38,240 bases of DNA from a virus, in the IMG/VR virus record IMGVR_UViG_3300037137_002161, positions 1-38,240 of that record. One strand, given 5' to 3'. Of this stretch, positions 31,040-38,228 are shown in pieces. Positions within the stretch are counted from its first letter, which is position 1. Each line of letters opens with the position of its first letter. The notes under the pieces are model-generated. The model did not search any database, had not been told where the DNA came from, and saw only the letters and a list, made by a program, of their open reading frames with translations. The position numbers and the translations under genes are program-made.

Positions 31040-31229
31040 GTCGGTCCTCTCCTCTCAGCGCGAGCCCACAGGCTCGGCATCGTGTGACGTGGTCCGGGTT
31101 GACGAAGATCAACCGGCAATGCATGACGCGGAACCGCCCGCAGGCTGACTGCTCGAGCCCCTCGACCTTGCGAAACGCGTGGGCCGCCGCCGCCGCCCGC
31201 CCCTCCAGCTTGGCCCACCGGACGCTCAC
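31008..31229 (-). CDS. Small CxxC protein
   Basis: 73 residues from GTG 31229 (GTGA overlap). Sequence VRWAKLEGRAAAAAHAFRKV, then GRFRVMHCRLIFVNPDHVTR and CRACGLALRGEDRH. The C and CxxC could bind one zinc. Overlaps the start of the ParB-domain gene by 32 bases. Confidence 0.5.
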   Translation of the reverse strand: MSVRWAKLEGRAAAAAHAFRKVEGLEQSACGRFRVMHCRLIFVNPDHVTRCRACGLALRGEDRHERAPAAGGA

Positions 31230-31480
31230 CGGCCGGCCACGAGCTCCGCGCGGATCTCGCGCCAGGTCTCGCGCAGCTCGGCCAGCGCCTTGAGGCGCGC
31301 GAACTCCGGGTGGTGCAGTCTCTCCCACCGCTCCATGAGGTCGACCAGCCGCACCAGGCGCTTCTGCGCGTGCGATCGCTGCAGCCGCGCGATCGTCCGC
31401 TTGAGCTCGCGGATGGTCGCGCGTCGCGCCACCCGCCGCGCGGCTGCGGTGATGCGGAGCCGCTTCTTCTTTGGAGCCAT
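31226..31480 (-). CDS. Small basic coiled-coil protein
   Basis: 84 residues with a strong Shine-Dalgarno (GGAGGAGAG). Basic N-terminus (MAPKKKRLRITAAARRVARR) and a continuous helix (LVRLVDLMERWERLHHPEFA). Likely nucleic-acid-binding or dimeric, function unknown. Confidence 0.5.
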   Translation of the reverse strand: MAPKKKRLRITAAARRVARRATIRELKRTIARLQRSHAQKRLVRLVDLMERWERLHHPEFARLKALAELRETWREIRAELVAGR

Positions 31481-31521
31481 GCTCTCCTCCGATCTGTGAG
31501 CTGCGAGCGCGGCGGGGCGGC

Positions 31522-31538
31522 GTCCGCCCCTGCGATGG
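31522..31538 (-). other. Short GC hairpin
   Basis: GGGGCGG and CCGCCCC pair around three bases, in the 90-base gap before the 31226-31480 gene. No T-tract. Possibly an mRNA stabilising element. Confidence 0.3.
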
Positions 31539-31569
31539 TTTGGCGCCAACTCCGGACTCGGGCCTCCGG

Positions 31570-31752
31570 TTAGCCCCGCCGCCAGCACTGTGATCCGACA
31601 GGACGATGGTCACGCCGGAGGCCGGCGCGGCTGCGGTTGCCCGTGGAGCCGTCCTGCCGGGAAACGTCTTCGAGAACTCGGCCCCCTCCAGCGAACACGC
31701 CGGCGCTGGTAGTCCGGACGATCACGTACCGCTTCGTCTTCTTCGTTGCCAT
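31570..31752 (-). CDS. Short protein with family-like N-terminus, possibly truncated
   Basis: 60 residues from ATG 31752 with GAGGAG upstream. RYVIVRTTSAGVFAG at residues 8-22 matches the start of a small phage and bacterial family (RYVIVRTxSAGVFAG...). The remaining 35 residues do not look like that family, and the Arg/Gly-rich sequence suggests degeneration or a frameshift. No better alternative frame was found. Confidence 0.4.
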   Translation of the reverse strand: MATKKTKRYVIVRTTSAGVFAGGGRVLEDVSRQDGSTGNRSRAGLRRDHRPVGSQCWRRG

Positions 31753-31771
31753 TTCGATCTCCTCGTCGGGG

Positions 31772-31873
31772 TTAGTTCGCTTCCGCTCGCTGAGCCGTCC
31801 TGCAATCGGCACCTGCTCGGCCCATATACTGGATCGCCCCATCTCGCTTGTGAACCATGAGCAGGATGCGCAT
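31772..31873 (-). CDS. Possible 33-residue protein
   Basis: A 33-codon frame begins in a TGATG overlap with the upstream membrane protein and ends in TAA. Sequence starts MRILLMVHKRDGAIQYMGRA. The coupled start supports translation; nothing else is known. Confidence 0.4.
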   Translation of the reverse strand: MRILLMVHKRDGAIQYMGRAGADCRTAQRAEAN

Positions 31874-32079
31874 CAGGACCAGCGATCCAGCCGGCGCTCA
31901 TGGCGCGGCGGCTCGGCGAAGACGCCCTCGAGCGCCTTCGCGAACGACAGGAACGCGGCGCCGGCGAACAGCCAGAAGGTCAGCTGGCCGAGCCGCCCCC
32001 CGACCTGCACGCTCGCCACGGCGAGGAAGGCGCATAGCCCCGCGACCACCATAAAACCGATCCGGTAGATCCCCCTCAC
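31873..32079 (-). CDS. Small two-span membrane protein
   Basis: 68 residues from GTG 32079 (GTGA overlap). Two hydrophobic segments (IGFMVVAGLCAFLAVASV and LGQLTFWLFAGAAFLSFA) separated by a short turn, then a charged tail. Topology is holin-like but it is far from the lysis genes; a membrane-directed accessory role is possible. Confidence 0.55.
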   Translation of the reverse strand: MRGIYRIGFMVVAGLCAFLAVASVQVGGRLGQLTFWLFAGAAFLSFAKALEGVFAEPPRHERRLDRWS

Positions 32080-32354
32080 GACTTGGTCCCTTTCCTCTGG
32101 CAGATGCGCCGCTCCAGCTCGGAGACGGCGAAGTGGCGCAGCTCGGCGGTCGCCCAGCGGCGCGCCGCGGTCTTCGACAGATCGTGGATCGCGGCGTTCA
32201 GCTGGTCGAAGTGGGGCTCCGATTCGGGGTCGCGCTCGACCCGCAGCGACTCGCTCTCGGCCAGGTGCGACAGCAGCATCAGGCCGCGCGCCAGCGACTT
32301 CGACTTCGACTTCCGGTCGTGCTCCTCCTTGGCCCACTGTTCGACGTCAAGCAT
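32076..32354 (-). CDS. Small charged helical protein
   Basis: 92 residues with a helical, highly charged sequence (VEQWAKEEHDRKSKSKSLAR, then AARRWATAELRHFAVSELER). Starts eight bases inside the preceding gene's end. Function unknown. Confidence 0.5.
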   Translation of the reverse strand: MLDVEQWAKEEHDRKSKSKSLARGLMLLSHLAESESLRVERDPESEPHFDQLNAAIHDLSKTAARRWATAELRHFAVSELERRICQRKGTKS

Positions 32355-32559
32355 GGGCGGTCCTTTCGACGCGGATCCGCCGCCAAGCCGGGTGCTGCTC
32401 GATCGCCTCGAGCCAGAAGCCCCGAGGCGAGATCCTGCGCAGGAACATGTGTGGCCGGACGCCCTGGAAGCGTCCGCCAGCGAGGACGGTCGTAGGATGA
32501 TCGTTCGCCGACTGCTTTATCACCAGGAATCGCTCGACCTGACCGGATTCGATCGTCAT
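32347..32559 (-). CDS. Small hypothetical protein
   Basis: 70 residues from ATG 32559 (ATGA overlap). Contains ERFLVIKQSANDHPTTVLAG and LRRISPRGFWLEAIEQHPAW, a beta-rich pattern. No domain recognised. Confidence 0.5.
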   Translation of the reverse strand: MTIESGQVERFLVIKQSANDHPTTVLAGGRFQGVRPHMFLRRISPRGFWLEAIEQHPAWRRIRVERTAHA

Positions 32560-32765
32560 GAGCGACTCCCGCGCCGGCGCAGCTTGCGCTCCGCGGCCAC
32601 CTGGGCGGCCACGGCTCGCGCGAAGATCAGGTTCAGGTCGACCGGGAACCGCCGGCGTCGGCCCTTCTCGCGGAACCACAGCATGCCGGCCGGGTCCATG
32701 GTGATGGCGACCTCGCCGCGCAGCAGCTGGGCCGAGCGCGTGATCGGTTTCGTGAGCTTGGTCAC
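32556..32765 (-). CDS. Small hypothetical protein
   Basis: 69 residues from GTG 32765 (GTGA overlap). LTKPITRSAQLLRGEVAITM and WFREKGRRRRFPVDLNLIFA. The middle, xxxITMDxxGMLWFREKGRRR, resembles short phage proteins that carry a beta-hairpin plus basic patch. Function unknown. Confidence 0.5.
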   Translation of the reverse strand: MTKLTKPITRSAQLLRGEVAITMDPAGMLWFREKGRRRRFPVDLNLIFARAVAAQVAAERKLRRRGSRS

Positions 32766-32980
32766 GAGGCCGCCCGACGCGGGCGGTTCGCGTCGTGCTC
32801 CGCCTCGATCATCAGTAGCGCCTCGCGGCAGGCCTCGAGGTGCGAGGGCGGGCCGGGCAGCGGCCACTCGGCCACCAGCTCGGCGCGGGCGGCGCCGAGC
32901 GCGCCGCGCTTAAAAGTGAGCCGCGCCGCGCGCCTCGTGCGGCGGTAGCTGGTCAGGTCCTCGAGTTCCTCGGGCTTCAT
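32762..32980 (-). CDS. First accessory gene, small helical protein
   Basis: 72 residues. Begins MKPEELEDLTSYRRTRRAAR with a strong Shine-Dalgarno (GGAGGCGAG). The C-terminus is helical and Ala-rich. It is the first gene downstream of the promoter candidate, so it heads the accessory operon. Function unknown. Confidence 0.5.
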   Translation of the reverse strand: MKPEELEDLTSYRRTRRAARLTFKRGALGAARAELVAEWPLPGPPSHLEACREALLMIEAEHDANRPRRAAS

Positions 32981-33034
32981 CGTCTCGCCTCCTGCGGGCT
33001 TCGGCCGGGGACCATTCCCCTGACCGACAACTGG

Positions 33035-33063
33035 AGTATCGACCCACCAGCTAGAACGATCAA
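33035..33063 (-). promoter_or_regulatory. Sigma-70-type promoter candidate for accessory block
   Basis: Minus strand: TTGATC (33063-33058), exactly 17 bases, GATACT (33040-33035). Both hexamers match the consensus at four positions. It lies in the 122-base gap after the large terminase gene and before the first accessory gene, and no gene is displaced. A small GGGGA/TCCCC hairpin follows in the leader (33007-33020). Confidence 0.5.
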
Positions 33064-33102
33064 GCTGTTTTTTCGCCTAGGGAATCGCGGTCGTGACGCC
33101 CC

Positions 33103-35025
33103 TCACCAGTTGGTGGCCCAGCCGCGCCGCTTGCGCTTGGCGGGCAGCGGCGCGGGTGCGGCGGGTGGTGGACCGCCCTCGCCGGGCGCCGGAGCGAGCA
33201 CCATCTGCGCGAACTTGTCGGCGCGGCTCTGCAGCACGCGCATCAGCGGCGGCCCCAGGATATGCAGCGCCGCCAGGCAGTAGACCTCGAGGTCGAGCGC
33301 CTCGTTCCGGCGGTGGATCTTGATCCACTGCCGCACCGTGCCCTTGCCCTTGACATATTTCCAGACCGCGCGCTCGGCGGTCAGCTGGTCGACGTACTCC
33401 TCGTCGATCCACTCGGGAAAGTGCATGTAGCCGGGGCCGGGCGTGGCGATCCGCAGCCGCGAGTAGATCACGTCCTTGGCGGTGTCGGTGCAGAGCGTCC
33501 ACAGCTTCACCCGGTAGCGGTTGCGGGTGCTGGCGCGCGAGACGATCTCGCGCCCGCGCTCGCTGCCGCCCTTGACCGGGAACACCTTGTGCTCGCGCCG
33601 CACGCTGCAGAACCGGTAGACCACCTCGGTGTGGTGCCCGCTGTCGATCGTGACGCACTCGATGCGGAGCTTCTGGCCGCTCTCGTGCAGGAACTCGCCC
33701 TTCAAGAACTGGTCGAGGTCCGGCCACGGCGACTTGGGGCCGCTCTCCTGCCCCGGGTCGCCGTGGAACTGGGCGAGCGCGATCAGCCACGACTGCTCGC
33801 CGGCGCCGTAGCCCTTGACGGCGCACTCGAGCCGATCGGCCTGGACGTCGACCGAGGCGACCAGCGCGCCGACCCCGACCGGTACCTCGCCGGCGTAGCG
33901 CCGCGCGCGCGCCAGGACGCTGCCGGCGCCGACCCCCTCGCCGAGGTCCTCCCAGGTCTCCCCCAGCACGGTGTTGACCCAGGTCTTCAGCATCACCGCG
34001 TCGCTCTTGACCTTCAGGAACTCGTCGACGCACTCGGCCCACGACCGCCAGCCGATCGGCGAGTAGAGGCTCGAGAGGTGGTAGCCGCGGGTCTTGCCGT
34101 CGCCCACCGCGGTCGGGCGCCACGCGCCGCGCGCCAGCATCTGGGTCTTGTGGTGCTCGTCGATCAGCCCGTCGCAGCTGGCGCAGCGCAGCCGGGCGGT
34201 CTCGGGCCGGTGCTCGTCGAAGTGGATGTGGTGGTGCCGCCCCTCCTCGCCGCTCCAGCCGCCGATCCGCCACTGGATCCAGTCCATCATTCCGCACAGC
34301 GGGCAGGGGACAAAGTAGCGCCGCTGGTCGCTGGCCAGGTACTCGCGCTCGATCCGCGACAGGTTCTTGAGGGTGGGGCTCGAAACCAGGAGGATCTTAC
34401 GGCGTGGGAAGTTGCTGGTGCGCTTCTCGGCCAGCGCCACCGGGTCGCCCTGGCCGTCGACGTCGCCGGGGTAATCGTCGACCTCGTCGCACAACAGGAA
34501 GCGCGCCGGCATCGACCGCAGGCCGGCGCCGGAGTTGGCGCCGGTCAGGATGAACAGGCCGCCCTGGAACTCCTTGACGAAGGTGGTGTTGCCGGCGTCC
34601 CGCGAGCGCGCCGCGCGCACTCGCTCGCGCAGCACCGGCGTCAACTCGATCATCGGTGCGATCCGCTGCTTCGAGACCTTGCTCGCCGCGTCGATGGTCG
34701 GATAGACGATCAGCACCGGCGCCGGCGCGCGGTGGATGATGTAGCCGAGAAAGTTATTGATGATCTCGGTGCCCCCCAGCTGCGCGCCCTTCATGAACAC
34801 GATGCGCCGCACCGGGTCGTGGGGCGAGAGGCTGTCCATGATCTCGCGCGCGTAGGGGATGCGGTCGGTCCGCCACGGGCCCACCGCGGCGCTGGTCTTG
34901 GAGTCCAGCACCCGGAACTCGTCGGCCCACTCGCTGATGGTCAGCAGCGGCTCGAGCTCGAGCCCGTCCGAGGCCGCGGCGCCGACCAGGTCCTCAGCGA
35001 CCGCCAGGTTTGCCGGGCTTGCCAT
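33103..35025 (-). CDS. Terminase large subunit, GpA family
   Basis: 640 residues. ATPase motifs: Walker-A-like VFMKGAQLGGTE (about 76-87), Walker B FLLCDEVDDY (Asp180, Glu181) and the coupling motif SSPT (about 215-218). Two CxxC pairs (CPLCG and CASCDG) may bind zinc as in GpA proteins. The C-terminal nuclease domain follows (SVDVQADRLECAVKGYGAGE, then VTIDSGHHTEVVYRFC). The protein powers DNA packaging and cuts concatemers with the small subunit. ATG 35025 lies 32 bases inside the small-subunit gene. The family usually packages from cos sites, which would give fixed ends, but none was recognised here. Confidence 0.92.
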   Translation of the reverse strand: MASPANLAVAEDLVGAAASDGLELEPLLTISEWADEFRVLDSKTSAAVGPWRTDRIPYAREIMDSLSPHDPVRRIVFMKGAQLGGTEIINNFLGYIIHRAPAPVLIVYPTIDAASKVSKQRIAPMIELTPVLRERVRAARSRDAGNTTFVKEFQGGLFILTGANSGAGLRSMPARFLLCDEVDDYPGDVDGQGDPVALAEKRTSNFPRRKILLVSSPTLKNLSRIEREYLASDQRRYFVPCPLCGMMDWIQWRIGGWSGEEGRHHHIHFDEHRPETARLRCASCDGLIDEHHKTQMLARGAWRPTAVGDGKTRGYHLSSLYSPIGWRSWAECVDEFLKVKSDAVMLKTWVNTVLGETWEDLGEGVGAGSVLARARRYAGEVPVGVGALVASVDVQADRLECAVKGYGAGEQSWLIALAQFHGDPGQESGPKSPWPDLDQFLKGEFLHESGQKLRIECVTIDSGHHTEVVYRFCSVRREHKVFPVKGGSERGREIVSRASTRNRYRVKLWTLCTDTAKDVIYSRLRIATPGPGYMHFPEWIDEEYVDQLTAERAVWKYVKGKGTVRQWIKIHRRNEALDLEVYCLAALHILGPPLMRVLQSRADKFAQMVLAPAPGEGGPPPAAPAPLPAKRKRRGWATNW

Positions 35026-35527
35026 TCTTGAGCTCCTGACCGAGCCCGGCGACCACGCGCCGCAGCTCCTCGGTGAGTAACCGCTCGCCCTCGCCGGCGT
35101 CCTTGCAGCCCAGCAGCACCGGCATGATGCGCGGCGGGATCGCCAGCAGCGCGTCCCGGATGCCGCGGTTCACCTTGAACACCGCCGCGCGCACCTCGTC
35201 GGCCGAGACCAGCTTGCCGACCTTCTCCTCGTACTCCAGCCGGCGGAGCTTGAGCTCGTAGACCTCGCGCGCGGTCCGCACCTCCGCGAACTTGGGGTTC
35301 CCGGGCTCCTCGGCGGCGCCGCGCTGGGCCGCGACGTCGGTGTTGGCCTCCAGGTCGCGGTCGGCCTCGGCGAAGTTGATGCGGCCACCGCGCAGCCGGA
35401 TGCGTCCGCTGGCCACCATCTTCCCCACCGCCTGGGGCGAGACCCGGCGGTGGACCGCGAACTCCTTCTGGTTGCCCCAGCGTTCGCGGGCCGGCAATGC
35501 CGGGCGGCCTGGCCGACGGCGGACCAT
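34994..35527 (-). CDS. Terminase small subunit, Nu1-like
   Basis: 177 residues. A winged-helix-type DNA-binding N-terminus (KEFAVHRRVSPQAVGKMVAS, then GRIRLRGGRINFAEADRDLE) and an alpha-helical middle (LKLRRLEYEEKVGKLVSADE) that probably mediates oligomerisation. It recognises the packaging site. ATG 35527 overlaps the preceding stop (ATGA). Long C-terminal region ends KNGKPGKPGGR. Confidence 0.8.
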   Translation of the reverse strand: MVRRRPGRPALPARERWGNQKEFAVHRRVSPQAVGKMVASGRIRLRGGRINFAEADRDLEANTDVAAQRGAAEEPGNPKFAEVRTAREVYELKLRRLEYEEKVGKLVSADEVRAAVFKVNRGIRDALLAIPPRIMPVLLGCKDAGEGERLLTEELRRVVAGLGQELKNGKPGKPGGR

Positions 35528-35751
35528 CAGCTGCCCCGAGGCGCTTCAGCGGCCGTTCGCGGCCTCATGTAAACCGCCACGTATACCGCGTCGCCGTCGG
35601 GATCCTGCGTCTCGACCGAGCTGACCGTCGCGTGCCCCACTACCCGGAGCACGCGCAAGACCCACTTCACGACCCACGTCCGCCAGGGCGAGAGGTCCTC
35701 CTCGAAGCGGATCCGCATCACCACGGCGTATCCGACCCGCCCCACCGTCAT
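35527..35751 (-). CDS. Small hypothetical protein before terminase
   Basis: 74 residues from ATG 35751 (ATGA overlap with the methyltransferase stop). Contains RFEEDLSPWRTWVVKWVLRV and a beta-hairpin (ATVSSVETQDPDGDAVYVAV). Function unknown. Confidence 0.5.
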   Translation of the reverse strand: MTVGRVGYAVVMRIRFEEDLSPWRTWVVKWVLRVLRVVGHATVSSVETQDPDGDAVYVAVYMRPRTAAEAPRGS

Positions 35752-37208
35752 GCCGCCGCACCCTTGGCCCGCGGCGACTTCCGCGCTCGCGCCCGGCGCA
35801 CCGCTTCGAAGTCGCGGCCGCCTGGGCCGGCCAGGCGTGCGGCCTTGCCGGTGAGGTTCTGCCACCGTCGGATGATGACGTCGACGTACCGCTCCTCGAG
35901 CTCCATCAGGTAGGCGTGGAGCCCGAGCGCGCTGCAGGCGACCAGCGTCGATCCGGAACCGGCGAACGGATCGAGAACGCGGGCGCCGGCGCGCGCGGAG
36001 TTGGCGAGCTGGCGCTGGATCAGCGCCACCGGCTTCATGGTCGGGTGCTCGGCGCTGACCCGGGGCTTCTCCTCGAGGAAGACGGACCCATGGGCGGCCT
36101 CCACCGTGACACCCTTGCCGCGGACGATCAGGGTGGTCTCGCCGACCGAGATCTGCCACTCGTCCTCGCCCACCTGCTCGAAGGGCGGCGCGTCGAACTC
36201 TGCGATCGTGGTCCGACCACGGCCGCCGTACCAGCGGTGCGCGCCCCCGGGCTTCCACCCGTAGAGAATCGGCTCGTGCTGCCAGTGGTAGTCGCCCTGC
36301 GAGAGCACCAGGGCGCTCTTGCGCCAGATCAGGCACGAGCTCAGCTTGAAGCCCGCGCGCTCGAACAGCTGGCGGAATATCAATCCCCCCTTCTCGGGGT
36401 GGGCGAGATAGACCGGCGCTCCGGGCCGCAGCGCGGCGGCGAGCAGCCGCAGCGCGGCGGCGAGCAGCCGCAGCGCGGCGGCGAGCAGCTTCGAGAACTC
36501 CTCGGCGGACAGCGCATCGTTCCTCATCTTCCCGGCCGAGTTCTCGACGTCAATGTTGTAGGGCGGGTCGGTCCAGGCGGCGTCGGCGAGCTGGCCGCCC
36601 ATCAGGCGGCTGAAGTCCCGCGGATCAGTGGCGTCGCCGCACAGCAGGCGGTGCGAGCCCAGCACCCAGAGGTCACCGCGGCGCGAGGTCGGGCGCGTCG
36701 GCACCCGCGGTAGCGGCGGTTCGCTCGAGCCCTCCGCTTCGACCGGCGAGAGGATCTCCGCCAGCGCCTCGGCGTCGAAGCCGGTGAGCCCGAGGTCGAA
36801 GCCCGCCACCTCGAGCGCGCGCATCTCCGATCTCAGCAGCTCCGGGTCCCAGTCGGCGGCCGCGGCGATCTGGTTGTCGGCGATCACCAGGGCCCGCTTC
36901 TCGGTCTCGTCCAGGTGGGTGATGCGGATCACCGGGACCTGCTTGAGCCCGAGCTGACGCGCCGCGGCGAGCCGGGCGTGTCCCGCCAGCACGCCCTGCT
37001 TCTCGTCCACCAGGACCGGGCTGGTGAAGCCGAACCGCACGATCAAGCCGGCCAGCGTCGCGACCTGGGTATCGGAGTGAGTGCGGGGATTCCGCTCGTA
37101 TGGCACGAGCTTCTCGATCGGCCACTGCTCGATCTTCTGGGCCTGCCACAGGCGGATCCCGTGGCGCACCAGGTCCTCCGCGGCCGCGGACTTCCTGCGA
37201 GCCGTCAT
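35748..37208 (-). CDS. ParB-domain / DNA methyltransferase fusion
   Basis: 486 residues from ATG 37208, which overlaps the previous stop. Residues about 30-110 are a ParB-type domain (IEKLVPYERNPRTHSDTQVA, VLVDEKQGVLAGHARLAAAR). Residues about 180-486 are a beta-class amino-methyltransferase, motif IV DPPYNID (214-220) before motif I DPFAGSGST (413-421), plus HPTMKPV (388-394). The DPPY motif methylates adenine N6 or cytosine N4. A triplicated LLAAALR lies after motif IV. No cognate restriction enzyme is seen, so protection against host restriction or gene regulation is likely. Such ParB-methylase fusions are known from phages. Confidence 0.87.
   Translation of the reverse strand: MTARRKSAAAEDLVRHGIRLWQAQKIEQWPIEKLVPYERNPRTHSDTQVATLAGLIVRFGFTSPVLVDEKQGVLAGHARLAAARQLGLKQVPVIRITHLDETEKRALVIADNQIAAAADWDPELLRSEMRALEVAGFDLGLTGFDAEALAEILSPVEAEGSSEPPLPRVPTRPTSRRGDLWVLGSHRLLCGDATDPRDFSRLMGGQLADAAWTDPPYNIDVENSAGKMRNDALSAEEFSKLLAAALRLLAAALRLLAAALRPGAPVYLAHPEKGGLIFRQLFERAGFKLSSCLIWRKSALVLSQGDYHWQHEPILYGWKPGGAHRWYGGRGRTTIAEFDAPPFEQVGEDEWQISVGETTLIVRGKGVTVEAAHGSVFLEEKPRVSAEHPTMKPVALIQRQLANSARAGARVLDPFAGSGSTLVACSALGLHAYLMELEERYVDVIIRRWQNLTGKAARLAGPGGRDFEAVRRARARKSPRAKGAAA
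36426..36488. repeat. Three exact 21-bp tandem repeats in methyltransferase
   Basis: Copies at 36426-36446, 36447-36467 and 36468-36488 encode LLAAALR three times. 21 is a multiple of three so frame is preserved. It lies between motif IV and the next conserved strand. Confidence 0.9.
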
Positions 37209-37441
37209 GGCGCGGGCGACACGCGCTCCGGCGCCGCTTCGCCGGGCAGCGTCGAGACCACGTGGACCTCGAGCTTCGTGCCCGAGACCCAGCGCACCAC
37301 GCCGATCAGCCAGGAGGCGACCCCCCAGCGCCATTTCATGGCCTCGAGCCCGACCACGTGGACCTCGAGCTTGAGCTTCTTCGCGACCGCAGCGGCCTCG
37401 ATCTCGACTTCCTTCTCCAGCGTCCTCAGGTCAGGCGCCAT
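37205..37441 (-). CDS. Small protein with internal direct repeat
   Basis: 78 residues. KLEVHVV occurs twice, encoded by two exact 21-base copies, 96 bases apart. Between them is a hydrophobic stretch (GVASWLIGVVRWVSG) that may be membrane-associated. Overlaps both neighbours. Function unknown. Confidence 0.5.
   Translation of the reverse strand: MAPDLRTLEKEVEIEAAAVAKKLKLEVHVVGLEAMKWRWGVASWLIGVVRWVSGTKLEVHVVSTLPGEAAPERVSPAP
37256..37372. repeat. Direct repeat, 21 bp, 96 bp apart
   Basis: GACCACGTGGACCTCGAGCT plus T occurs at 37256-37276 and 37352-37372. Spacing of 96 bp is a multiple of three, so both copies code for the same peptide. Confidence 0.85.
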
Positions 37442-37829
37442 TCGTCCCTCCGGTGGTCTTCTCCAGCATGGCCTTGCGCAGATCCTTGACGGCGATCTTC
37501 GCCTCGCGGCAGACCGCGGCGACGATTTCGATCAGCCGCTCGCGGGTGACGTGCTCCGCTTTCACCGAGTAGACCTCGCGCCGCGTGAGGTTCCAGTCGA
37601 CTCCGATGGCGGAGTCGATCGGACCCGACATCGCCGGCGTCTCGCCCAGCGCCCGGCGCGTCCCGGTTCCGGCGCCCTCGGCCTTCGTGCCCTTCCGCGC
37701 GTTGTGCCCAAACTCCTTGCAGATCCCGCATCGCCTCTTCGCCACGTTCCGCTCCTCCATGCGCTCCAGGGCCCGCTTCAGCCGGAGGTCGAGCAGCCGG
37801 TCGTCCGCCGGCGTTCGTGCTGCGGTCAC
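37431..37829 (-). CDS. Hypothetical protein with degenerate zinc knuckle
   Basis: 132 residues from GTG 37829. RRCGICKEFGHNARKGTK resembles a CCHC knuckle (CxxCxxxxHxxxxC), but Gly stands where the last Cys is expected, so zinc binding may be lost. The rest is helical (RERLIEIVAAVCREAKIAVK). Function unknown. Confidence 0.5.
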   Translation of the reverse strand: MTAARTPADDRLLDLRLKRALERMEERNVAKRRCGICKEFGHNARKGTKAEGAGTGTRRALGETPAMSGPIDSAIGVDWNLTRREVYSVKAEHVTRERLIEIVAAVCREAKIAVKDLRKAMLEKTTGGTNGA

Positions 37830-38143
37830 TTACTGCGCCGGCGTCATCGCCATCGATTCTCCCGCGGGCCGATCAAACAGGTCGGGCTGCTGCGCGAGTT
37901 GCGACCAGCGTTCAAAGGTCGCGCCCTCGTCGTCGATCGCCTGGAGCAGCGCCTCGCGGATCGAGCCCACCGCACGCATCGCCTCGAGCCGCGCTCGCTT
38001 CGACGTCGAGGGCAGCGCAGGCACTTCGCCAGCACCGTAACTTGCTCGATCGCCCTCTCCTCGATCTTCCAGCAGTCCTCAATCGAGATCCGGTCCTCGT
38101 GCGGTCCCAAGTTCCCTGCGGCCGCCCTGCGCTTCCGTCCCAT
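37830..38143 (-). pseudogene. Frame-broken small gene
   Basis: The N-terminal part reads from ATG 38143 with a GGGAGG ribosome site: RISIEDCWKIEERAIEQVTV. After about residue 42 this frame becomes Arg/Ser-rich. The natural continuation (PALPSTSKRARLEAMRAVGS, IREALLQAIDDEGATFERW) is in the -1 frame and runs to the TAA at 37830, directly before the next gene. It could also be two overlapping genes, with the second starting at GTG 38024. A one-base deletion or sequencing error is the simplest reading. Confidence 0.45.
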
Positions 38144-38175
38144 GCCGTCAGCCCTCCCGTCTACGCCCACTGCGC

Positions 38176-38200
38176 CGATCAACCGCGATCAACCCCGATT
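38176..38200. repeat. 10-bp-period repeat in leader
   Basis: CGATCAACCG, CGATCAACCC and a partial CGATT start at 38176, 38186 and 38196, exactly ten bases apart. Sited in the 70-base gap upstream of the frame-broken gene (TTGATCG on the transcribed strand). Helical phasing suits an operator or protein-binding site. Confidence 0.45.
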
Positions 38201-38228
38201 TGACATCTCACACTAGGCGAGGGCGGCC

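Noticed and set aside
33262-35031. 589-codon plus-strand frame
   Set aside because: Mirrors the large terminase gene, whose motifs are unambiguous on the minus strand.
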